This document shows, one piece after another, positions 10,001 through 22,000 of a DNA stretch of 30,192 nucleotides. The position numbers were made by a program, and so were the translations under genes. How positions within the stretch are numbered: position 1 is the first letter of the stretch; each line of letters begins with the position of its first letter. The notes beneath the pieces are model-generated. The model did not search any database and had not been told where the DNA came from. It saw only the letters and a list, made by a program, of their open reading frames with translations. Origin of the DNA: Chara braunii (lineage: Eukaryota; Streptophyta; Charophyceae; Charales; Characeae); the NCBI GenBank assembly GCA_003427395.1, contig BFEA01000092.1:1068024-1098215 (forward strand). Reading direction: 5' to 3'.

Positions 10001-13000
10001 ACAGATCCTTACCACGTCGTGCGCTTCGCTGCCCCACTCAATCAGAGAGGTAGTCCTTTGACATCCTTTGGGTATGTGGTATCGGATGGTGGGATGCACT
10101 CAGAGGAGTGCACCGTCAACATACACGTGGCAGGAGATGCAGCCCTGCGGGTGGATGGATATGGAGCGCTGGCAATGGATGATGTGGATCTGCTGCAAGG
10201 CGGAGGGTCCTTCAGCATAGAGGCATGGATTAGGGCGGACAACAGCACGACAAGTTTTGCAGCCACTATTATTGAGACAGCGCATGCTCAGCTTATGTTG
10301 TCGGAGTCAGGCATGCCAGAGGCTGAGCTCGATTTTCCTTGGCCGTCTTCCAATGGATCGATGCCAGTGAAAGCAGGAAACCCGGCCTACCTGACCCCTT
10401 GGAGGGATCGATGGCACCATTTGGTCGTGGTTGTTGATGCTGGCATGGGTGGGGGGTTGAGTAACTTCTTTGTGGATGGCATGCCCATCTCCACCCAGTC
10501 AAGCTTGGGAGACTGGACGAAAGTAATGCTTATGCGGGAATTGGAGTCGTCAAGCAAAGCCTTCCAGACAAGAATGTTGATAGGCTCGGACAGAGACTGG
10601 AAGGCACCATATAAAGGAGATATCGACGATGTCAGGATTTGGAGAAGGGGTCTGCAGACATTCGAAATTCATTCACTCTTTGCCAATGGTCGTCTTTCTA
10701 GTGGGGGTTCTGAGGAAGGTCTCATAAGCCACTTTTCCTTCGACGATGCCCCCATCAATTGGTCTGCTAGTAGCAATACTAGCATGAGACAGGAGCACAG
10801 TGATATGCTGACCAAGGACCTCATCAAGCCATCAAGGCGAGTGCGACAGTTGGGCGAGACCTCTCTGGTGAAAACCCATTCCCCCACCCTGGGAATTTCC
10901 AGCCTGGCGAAGTCGCTTCAGCCGCATCTTGGTGCCAGAGGAACAGCAGGTTACGCACTATGTTTGGATGGAATAGATGATTTTGGGGAATTTGCGTTTG
11001 ATAGTAGGAACGGAGAGAAAATCTTGACGATACATGGTGGGGTGACTATGGAGATGTGGTTCAAAATATCTTCTGTTGTTTCAACCGGAACCGTTGCCAT
11101 TGCAGACATTGGAACTCTCTCTGTGCGTTGGACAAGGGTTGGTGGCTTCGGTGTCCATCTAGTTGGTGATCTATCCGTGAATGCTGTCACACGGATGCAG
11201 CTCAATGATGGATGGTGGCATCATATGGCGCTGATAGCTGAGGTAGAAGACTTCCAGCCAGGGCGTGACAGCCTTCCTGACACACGAAGTCACTGGAAAG
11301 TCAGCCTGCAGCTTGTCGTAGATGGCATTGTGGTAATCAACTCCTCCGACAGCACAGTTGTAGTTTCCCGACATCCGTTTACACTTCCTTTCTCTGTGAC
11401 ACTGGGATCTTCGTATGGCTTGGTTAAGGATCAAGATCAGGATAGTGTTAAACACCAGGTTAGAGGGAGTTTCCTTGCAGGGGTGATTGACGAGTTCCGG
11501 CTATTTGATCACAAGAGATCGCTCGAAGAAATTGAAAAGACACGAGCGCTGACCTTATACAAGGCTGGATTCAATGCTTGGCCCAATTCCACAAATAGCT
11601 CCACTCCTGCTGGTCGCACCAGTCCCAGTGGTACCAATTCCAGTGCTGCTGGTGGTTTGAATAAACATGGAGACGGAGGAGTAGGGATAGGAGGACAAGG
11701 CAACGGTCTTCTGGCCTACTACCCGTTTGACAACGACCTGGGCAATGTTGCAGTTGATTGGTCAGGAAAGGGGCACAACCTTGAGCTCAGAGGGGACCCA
11801 GTCTGGCTCTATTCCACTGCTCCTCTTTGGAGCAACGGAACGGAAGTGCCAGAAGATGGGAAGGACATCGTTGTGCACCTGGAAGGTGCAGATGTTGATG
11901 GGGATGCCATCAGATACTCTATAGTTGAGCTTCCTCCTCGAGACCATGGCACTGTGTTTAACCTACCAGATAATAGCGTGCCAATGACAGGGGTCCCTGC
12001 GATTGTGACAGACCCAGGAGGGCGGATTCTGTTCAGGCCGGAAAAGGATTTCCATGGAATTGCCTGCCTGTGGTATGTGGCAGATGATGGTCGCCACACT
12101 TCACCGCCGGGATTGGTAGCCATTGATGTGACACCAATGAACGATGCACCAGTTCTGAAACCGTCTCTGACTGTTCGTCTTTCAAAGAACAGAACATGGG
12201 CCGTCATTCGGTTGCCTGCAGCACATGATGTGGAGCAGCAGGAGTGGGAGGTCAATCACACAATCAGCACCCTGCCGCTCAAAGGAAGTCTTTTCCAGGT
12301 GGATATGGAACAGGAGAGGAGTAGCAGTAGTCGTAGGAGGATGGTGAGGCGTTCAAGGGAGGTTCTTGCCAGTGATTCAACATCAGACAGAGGGGAAGAT
12401 CTATACAGTGTGGGAGAACCCATCCTCCACCCATTCACTGTTGTCTCGCATCCCGAAGGGCTTGTCCTTTATCAGGTCGCTCCTGACGCTGCGGGCGAAC
12501 CTGGTGTTGTTTATGACCAATTTGGTTACCAGAGCTGGGATAGTGTGGCCTCATCTGAGGAGGGTGTTGCATTAATCTTCCTGGAAATGGGTCGCGGGGC
12601 CCATCAACCTGTCATTGCGCCTGCAGGCAATGCACTCATATTGGGTGCTGGTCCCATTGTTGGCAACTTCTCCTCAGTGGAAGCCAACCTTCTGTGGGGT
12701 CTCTTGGACCAGCTGACTGTTGAGCTCTGGATGCGCACGTCAACTGCTGTGAACCAGGACACACTACTTCTCCAGCTTGCCAACGCCAGACCAGGGAGCA
12801 GCTTGCTGAAGGTCCAGCTCAAATGCAACGCTCTTGGTGGTTTGACACTGGAGGTTCGACGGAGGAGAAGGCGGATGAGTGTAGCACATTCGCTTGTCCA
12901 TATCAACGATGGGGCATGGCACCATGTGGCGGCCACGTACACCCGAACAATGATTACCTTGCACGTGGATGGGGTAATCGTGTCCTCAGCCAAGGTAAGA

Positions 13001-16000
13001 AATGGCACACGAAGAAATCGTGTCAGGAGATGGCCGTTGTTGGTGTTGAACCATTTGTCATTGGGGGGAACGGGAGGTGATGACAGCAGGAAATGTTGTC
13101 AATTCACAGGCAGTATTGATGAGCTACGGATATGGGACCTTGCCCGGTCGGAGGATGAGATCAAAAGGGGGATGCGATGCATCCTCACGGGAATGGAACG
13201 GGAACTGCTCTTGTATTTCAACTTCGACGAGCAGACGATGAACACAACTAACATCACCACCAGCACAAGGACGGACATTGCCACAGTGAACAGCACGAAG
13301 AACAGCACGAGGAACAGCACCATGGGTATGATGTGGCCAGTGAACGACGATGATATGCTGCAAGGCGTTGCCCAGTGGATAGGTGCCATCGACGTGCAAT
13401 TCCTCGGGAACGTGACATGGGAGGCATCATCTGCCCCAATCACTGAGTTTGTCATTTCTGGAGTGGAGGGACAAACTGTGCGCATCAATTTGCCCGTCAT
13501 CAATATGCTGAGCGCATCTCCGCTTTTTGTCATCAATGCCATCCCGACAAGGGGAACACTCCTCGATGACAACCAGAATGTTATCACTAATGCCCCATGG
13601 GAACTGAACAGCTCTGTCGTGTGGTTTGTGGGGAAGCCACATGAATCCGGTGATCGCTACGCAAACTTCAAGTATATTGCCATCGATGATGGTGGTGTTA
13701 AGTCTGATGAGGGCACCATTAACATTACATTCCGTCGAATCCCAGAGGCACCCTCACCTTTCCTTATGGAGACCACAATCAAGGTCAGTGATAGCCAGCC
13801 AGAGCTTATTGCTCTGACGGTGAGGGACCACGACCTAATGGACGTCACTGGGGAGAAGAGGGAGCAAGTGCAGTTCAGAATAACCACTCTTCCCCATATT
13901 GGCAGACTGTACCAGGTTGAAGAAGATCCATTCCTGAAGAAGTGGCAGCAATACTATGAATCTGAAGCAGGAAACGACAAGACGGCTCTTTTATGGTCAC
14001 CAATTTCTTCACCAGGAACCATTGTCAAAAGAGTCAACGTTGATGAATCTCAGGGAATTGCTACAGCCTTCGTGCTATACTCCGTTGCAGATGGGTATGG
14101 TGACTTTTTTCCAAGAGCATCTCAGGTGGAGGCCTGGCAATGGCATCACCATATGCTATGGCAACTGCCACCCAGCAACAACTCCGGAAGGGGCGCAGAA
14201 CTTGGCACCACCTTGGACTCCGAGGTAGGAGGAGATGCACAGACAATGACTTTCCTAGGTTATGTAGCGGAGGATGCTGACAATCTGAGATCTCCAGAAG
14301 CTCGGGTCTTGCTGAGTCTATCGTCAGAAATCTATGGTCGAAGCAGCGTAAGCTCTGGTGAGATCCCAGCACAACTCAAGAGGCCGGCACCCCGAGCCTT
14401 GTCCGTGTTCTCTATGGCAGGCTTTGCTCTTGCTTTAGATGGCATAGATGACTACATCCTTGTACAGAATCGTCCTTCGACAAGGCGCAGAAACCGGGAA
14501 TCTAGCATCATCTCCTTGCGCGGCATTTTCACAGTGGAGCTGTGGATGAAAACCTCCACTCCCGTCCAAGAAGGGGTCACTCTCCTCACCCGCCCTGGTG
14601 TCTGGACTCTGTCCTGGACTAAGAACCAGGACTTGGCATTCCACTACCAATATGGGTTGGTGAACAAGACGACCACCATAGTGACCTGTAGGGTTGGTGA
14701 CGACTGCCGCCTTAATGATGGTTATTGGCACCATGTAGCAGTTACCCTTGATTTTGAATCCAATGCAAACCTCTACATTGACGGCAGGATTAAGGGTTCG
14801 GTCAAAATGCACTCGCATGTAAGTGAGTCGGATTTCCCGGATTCAGTTCGTCGATCCCAGGTCGTATTACTGGTTGGAGCAGACGAGTTTCTAAGTGGTG
14901 ACCGGTTCTTCAATGGTGCGCTGGATGAGATCCGTTTATGGAGCATTCCCCGGACTGACATGCAGCTGAAGGAAGCCATGCATGCAGCCATATCTGGAAG
15001 GGAGAGAGGGTTGGTCGGATACTGGCAATTTGAGAACAAGCAAATGCTTATTGCTGAGGTCATGAGGGAAGAGTATAGTGAGGTGATACTGCAGCCTGGT
15101 GCTGCTAGTCTCATGATAGTCAATGACACAACACGGAATGGTCTCCATGGCCTCTTGGTGGGGCGGTCATTATCGCAGGGACCTTTCATCCGGTCAGAAG
15201 TCCCACTTGCGTGGCATCGTTTAGTCACAGATACACAAACTCCTCTGAGGATCCAGTTGCTGGCGGTGGGTGGGGATGATGGAGCGAGCTCCCTTACTTT
15301 CACGATCACGCGTCTGCCATCCTATGGTAGGCTGTCAAAGTCTAACGGCAAACGGATCAATAGGGTTCCTTACCAGCTGCCTAAGGGAAGTAGCATAGTC
15401 ATATATACTCCAAGTACTCGGTCACGCGCTGAGTCAAATTACTCTCTTGGTCAGCTTCCTCCTCCTACTACCACCACTGCAACAGCTACAGCTAATATGC
15501 ATGGAAATGTTACGGATGGACAACAGTTCGAGACAGAACCGTGGGAGCAAAAATTGAATGACTCCGAGAAGGTGAAGGAGAATAAATCAACGGCGGCGGT
15601 GAAACCTGAGCCATGGATTTATCGTGATGACTTCTCTTTCCTGGCATCGGATGGGGCTCAACAGTCGAAGCAGGTTAATGGAACTATCTATGTGGTCCAC
15701 ACCAACTCTGTCCCCGTGGCAAAGCCAACAGCTGCAAGTGTCACTGAGGGAAGGGGGGTAGTTATCAACCTGTCAGTGGTGGATGCTGATCAGAATGATA
15801 ACTTGAAGATCATAATCAGCACTCTCCCTGACTATGGCTCTCTTTTCCAGGTGGCCTCAGATGGCCTGTCTCCTGAGGAGCTCATCCAAGTCCCTGGGGT
15901 GGAGGTGAAGGCCTATGATAGGTCCACAAGAACGGGAGCTGTATTTTTCCGGGCAATGGAAGGCATAACTGATGGCTACCCTTCGCCTGGGAGACGAGAG

Positions 16001-19000
16001 GCGAAGCATGCTTCATTCACGTTCATGGCTACAGATGGCATGGCAGACTCTTCGGGGGCTCAGGTAGATTTGGAGATTGGGCAGGATGTACAGTATCCGA
16101 TATTTGGCGGCATCCGAGGGTATGCGATCCGTTGTGACGGGGTGGATGACTATGTGTCTCTGACGGGCTATCAGAGGGGAGTGAGGAGATCAGGGTTCAC
16201 GGTGGAAGCTTGGGTTCGTACAGTGGGAGCTGTCTTTGATGGTGCAACCATCATCGGTGCTGGAACATTCAGTCTAGCATGGAGTGCACTCGGAGGCATG
16301 GGTCTTCACTTTCGGAGCACGTGGTGGGAAGGGGCATCATCCTCACTCCCAGACTATTCCCTGCATAGTTACATGAGTATCAACGACGGCCTTTGGCACC
16401 ATGTGGCAGCCACCTGGAAACCCCCGGATGCTGAGCACAAAGCCTCGCAAGCATGGCTGTACATTGATGGTAACCTGGTTGCTTCCAAGGTTTGGCCTTC
16501 CTATAATGGTGCCATTGGTAGCATCATCACCGTGGGGCGGTCTTGTGGCATTAACACGACGACGACCAGCAAGATCACCAGGACTTCAGCCACTGCATTG
16601 GCAAGGACAAGTTCCAAAAAGGCGCTGCCTGCAAGGACAAAGAATGAATCCCCTTCAGAGTCCATCAGGTCAACCGCCACACTGCCGGATGCATCCTTGT
16701 CATGGGTCCGTGATCTGCTAGGTCAGACAAACAGTCCCGAAGTTCTCCCGGGCCTGCTCAAACCTGATGGAGGAGACAGTTTCTTCTCTGGGATGATGGA
16801 TGAGATCCGGATGTACTCACCACCATTGTCTGAGGACAAGCTGAGGGAGTCGATGAACTGGTCTGTGGAGCCATCCAACAACCCACCGAATCTAGTTCTG
16901 CATCTGCGGTTCAACAACCTGCAGGACCTCTCGACGGGAACAGTCCTAGATCTGAGCCCAGAACCTGGTCTGGGAAACGTCAAACAAGGTAAGCTTCACG
17001 GATCCCCGACCATGGTTATCTCCGATGTTCCTATTGCTCTTAAAGTGGAAACAGCCATGGACGTTCCTTTATCCATCGATTTGGCAGGGACTGACGCTTA
17101 CTTCTCGAATCTTTCAGCCATTATCACAGCACTTCCAGAGGCCGGTGCACTTCACCAGGTAGACAGAGATGGAAGCGCTGGGGAGAAGATTACTGATACT
17201 TTTGTTGCTGTGACCGATGAGCTCATGAGAGTGGTGTTTGTCCCAGAACCTGGAACCAAGGGTGACCCAACCTCCAGACCGCCCTACAGATATGCCAGCT
17301 TCAGGTATACAATTAACGACGGTAAAATGAACTCGGCTGAGGACACAGTAGTAGTCTTTGTCAAACGGGTGCAGTATCCACCAAAAGTAGTGAAGAAGTA
17401 TATGGAGGTGCAGGTCAAAGGAGTGGAGGATATACCAATAGTGCTTCAAGGAACTGACCGTGATGATGATCTGCTCACAACATACATCACCACCCTGCCA
17501 ACATTCGGGCTCCTATATCAAGCAGCTGGATGGGCAGCAGACAGTGAGCGGGGAGCAGTTGGTAAGAGGATCCAAAGAGGAGATCTGATATCCAGGCCAT
17601 GGACTCCTCTTTCCAACCACTCCAACACTGTCCTCTTCAGTCCGGCAACAGGAGACTTGCTCACAGAGATCAAGCAGCTGGAGGTGGACACAGCATTTTT
17701 TGGTTGGACTGTGACCGATGGGCGCATGTTTCAGATCGATGTGACTGAGGCGTTGGTGGTCTTTCGCTTCCCAAGGGGCAATCAACCAGTACACCAGTGG
17801 CCTGCCAATGGGGATGGAGCCGATGTTAGGCCAGTGGCAGGAGAGGCTGGCATGGCGGCTGCCTTTGACGGGCTTCATGGCCGATTAGTGATCCATGGCG
17901 AAAGCCTCCACCAGCTGCGAAGTGAGATGACGGTTGAGGCTTGGGTCAAAACCTCGGTGGGCACCTGCATGGGTGCAATTGTCTCCTCCTCCAGCTTCAT
18001 TCTCTCACTGCATCCGATATTTGGAGTGCGCTTCACTGTGTACCTGGGTGAAAAACGCCAGCCATACACAACTGTTCCGACTCACTCGCCCCTGCCATTG
18101 AATGACGGAGGCTGGCACTTCATCTCAGGGGTGTTTATGGGCAACAGCATGTGGCTGTATGTGGATGGGAGATTGGCTGGCCGCAAGGATCTAGCTGTAG
18201 CTATCCCATTTGAGCTTCCCAAGATCTCGACGTTGACAATTGGCGGCTCCATCACCGGTGGACACAAGGCCTTCTCGGGGCTGATCGACGATGTCCGCCT
18301 CTGGAGTGTTGGCCTCCAACCAAGCACATATGTGCCAGATGGAGGGTATCACTGGACAGCACGTGGGCAAGGACTCGTCGGCAATGAGCAAGGGTTGGTT
18401 GGCTACTGGCGTTTCAATCAGTTTATACTGGAGGAAATATCAGTGGACTCGGAATCCAAGGGGAATGGACAGGTTGGGCAGGAAGAGAGGGAGCAGTTCA
18501 CTGTACTCCTTGTTCCCAACGAGTGCTGTGCTACTAACCGGAGCAAGTATCCCTTTGGAGTCGAGCTGGATGATGACAGTTTCGACCTTGTGGCCAGCTC
18601 TGACCGTGAGGGAGGTGTAGCTGTGATTCCATCCGGTGCCCCCATCGCAGACGATGTAGTCCTCCCTGAGGATGTGCCCTGGAGCATAACTTTCTGGGCC
18701 TTTGGTGGAGTACCTGTGATCACACGGCTCCCAGCTCACGGTGTGCTAGTGCGGCAGGACAACAACCAATCGATCGATCGAGCACCACTTGTGCTTGAGA
18801 CGCCTGTGGTAAGAGCCACTTACTTCCCCGAGAAGAACTATAACACAGAGGAAGACCCGAATGGGCCCGACAGCATAGAGTACCATACTGTAGGAGTAAA
18901 TGGTTTGGAATCGCCCACAGTACGTATTAACATCCACGTGGCGTCTGTCAATGACCCTCCATATGTGCTGTACTACACCCGCAACAAGACTCTCCAAGCC

Positions 19001-22000
19001 TCCGAGCCAACGATGCTGAGAATGGTAGGTGCAGACGCAGATGGCCCGCCTCCGAAACTGCTTATCACCCAGCTGCCTCATTGGGGTCACCTGTATCAGG
19101 TGACAAATGATCAGGACATTGGGGAGCTGATGACCTTCGGGCCAGCAGAGGTCTACAACAAGGATGGGTATGTGTGGTTTAAGCCACTGGCAAATGCCTA
19201 CGGGGATGCCTACGATGAGCTGACATTTATTTTTAAGGACAGCGAGGGAGCCTCCTCAGAGGAGACCACGGTAATAATCACTGCACTCCCTGACACTGTG
19301 CTCGGACTGCAAGGGCAAGGTCAGCTGCCGCTGATGTCAGCCATGGACACACTTGTGGAAGACCTGCATGCATATACCATTGAATTTTGGTTGAAGCCCC
19401 AGTCTGTGATCAATGCCACCTATTCCATGACCCCATCCTTCACACCGCTAGGAAGGCGGGAAGGAGGATCAACCCAATACTCGTTGCACAAAATGTTCGG
19501 ACGACACGACAGTGGTTTAAGTACTGGTCCATACATATTTGCGGAGGACCCTTCGGAATCCATTATGCCATTGCTGGCAGCATCATATGGCTTCCCATTA
19601 CTCTCTGATGGCTCTGAAGGAATGACAGCTACGCAATTGCTGCTGCGTCAGAAGATGCGACAGAGACGCCAACTTCTTTCCCTCGATAATTATGATGATC
19701 GTCGAGGAAAGAAGGCTCAGGAAGATGTCCTAATCATGGACGAAGAGAACAGGCCGATGAAGCTGCATGGTAGCCACAAAAAGAAGGGCATCCAGCAAAG
19801 TAACTTGCACAAGCTGCATAACAAGAAAAAGGTTGAAAGGGCTCCTCGCCGTCAGGCGAACTGGAAGAGCACACTACAGCACACCAAACCAGGTGTGGTG
19901 CAAGAGGCAGGGCTTCATGCTGGCGGTGAATTAACCATCCCATCCTCTTCACTTAACCCCGCTGCCCAAGAAGCAATAGTAGCAGTAGAAGAAGAAGAGG
20001 ACGAGGAAGACCACGAAGAAACAGAAAGGGCAAGAAGAGTGAACCGGACACTTTCTGGTCAGGATTCTGATTGGGATTTCGATTTTCGGACATATAAGAC
20101 ATTCCCCATAGCAATGAACTTCTCCAATGCAGCAAGGCAGAATCTGAGCCTGGACATCAAAAGGAAGCGTCCAAGGAAAAACCAATGGCACCACATCGCA
20201 GCGGTTTTTGACGGTCGACTGAAGTCACTCTATGTGGACGGGCTGCTGCAAAGTTCCCAAGCTGTTCAACCCCGAAATGCATCCAGTTCCGGGGGACGAG
20301 GAGGTGTGCAGTTGCAAGGGCACCTGGGAGCACTGTCTTCGCTGTTCAACACCTACATCACACTTCCAGGAGCTGTACCTCCCGCTCCCACTGGATGGAC
20401 ACCACCGTCAAGAAAGAAACGGGTTCCCACTCCTCCTCCTAGTCGTCAAAATATCTCACTGGGCGAATATGCAGGGTTGCTCGACCAGCTCCGCATATGG
20501 AACCAGGCAAGGACACAAGGGCAGTTGGCAGACACACTCTTCACACACCTGACCGGAGCAGAAGACCATCTGCTCTTTTACGCTGCTTTTGACCGAGACC
20601 CTCCAAAGATTGTGACAGCAGTGTCGTCTTATCTTCTCCACGATAGTGCCGACTCCCAAGTTGACGAGATGAGCACCGCTGCCACCGAAGCAAGTGAGAA
20701 CACTGGGAGCAAAAGACCAGTCGCTGGTGGTAGGAAGCTCGCTGCTGAAGGTGATTCTTTGGTAGTATGGGAAGAAGGACCAAACATGAGCGCGACAACA
20801 GATGGCGTTCGCATTGTCGTCAACAAGCCTGTCGCTGGTGTTGCAGGGTATGCTCTCCACTTGAACAGCTCTGGCCCTGTTGCTGTCTTCGGAGATGATG
20901 TTCTGGGGAATGGTGCTCATCTATTCAACGGCTCTACCAACTCCTCCTTCACCATCGAGATGTGGTTTAGGACAACTGAAAGCTCTGGTGGACCTTCTGT
21001 GCTGCTGAGCAAAGGGTGGGTGCTACCTAAGTGGGAGGGTGCCTTCTCCCTCCAGTGGACCCGGTTTCATGGCTTTGGTTTCTTCATCCAGAACCGTCAT
21101 GGGGACCGTTTCTCACTCTCAACCGAGATGGGTTTCAATGACGGCGCATGGCACTGGGTGTCGGCCATCTGGGATAACGGCAAGCCTGGTCTATATGTGG
21201 ATGGAAGACCTGCTGCTGTTGTTTGCCATGTGGAGGCTGTCAACTATCATGGCACCGAACCAGATTACCTTCCGCCCATGCCCTGTAGCGATTTCTCTTG
21301 CTGGGCGGACTGGCAAGACTGTGCCTCTGTATTTCCTTGTGACGATCCAATCATCCTGGGCTCGGATCCCAAGGGACTGCAGATAAGCCGGTTCAGTGGG
21401 ACAATTGATGACTTCCATCTCCTCTCCAAAGCACGCACCCCAACGGAGATCGCAAAGGACTATGCACAAGGGAAGCTTGGCAACGAATCCGATCCCTCAT
21501 CAGTTGCGTTTTTCCGCTTCAATGAGGCCACAGGAACTGTTCTTCATGACTCCAGGTACCTGCGAACAGTCAGCCTGGGGGGCGGTAAGGACAGTGGCAA
21601 TCAAAGTAATGCCACGGCCAATGTCACATATGGTCACATCCAACTGCCTCCACAGAAGAGCACATCCGCCAAGGCCAGAGAGAATGACATTCCCATCAAT
21701 GTGGCAGGGTTATGGGTGGCCTCCTCTATTCCGTACACCCATTCTCAGTACATCCATGGATTCAAATCACCGGCCTACACATACTTTGACCTGTATGGAG
21801 CAGATGCTGATGGAGATGCCCTGGATTTCTATGTGACACATGTCCCAGAGTTTGGCATCTTATATGACTCTCCTGACGGAGGGATCACTCGTGGCCATAG
21901 GATCCTGAAGAATGGAACTCTGGTACGTTCACGTCGCCTTCTGTTCCGGCCGGTGCAGAGGTTTTGGGCCAAGGATGAGATATTGCCGATGTCATACGGC

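Larger units (their letters stand above)
4052..21560 (+). other. Array of twelve LamG/concanavalin-A-like domains
   Basis: Approximate residue spans are 323-525, 791-1045, 1417-1612, 1912-2095, 2351-2560, 2616-2900, 3173-3386, 3776-3987, 4337-4628, 4915-5115, 5405-5840 and 5914-6155. Each tends to open with PVAGxAGxALxFDGxDD, then has a (V/I)E(A/M/C)WF(R/K)T strand, a central (I/L/Y)NDGxWHHVAATW motif, an LYVDG turn, a DE(I/L)R(L/I)W strand and a closing GLVGYWRFNE strand. These are the hallmarks of LamG-like jelly rolls that bind glycans or protein ligands, often with calcium. Several carry insertions (domains 2, 6, 9 and 11). Domain 5 lacks the PVAG opening and the NDG of the WHH motif. Confidence 0.85.
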
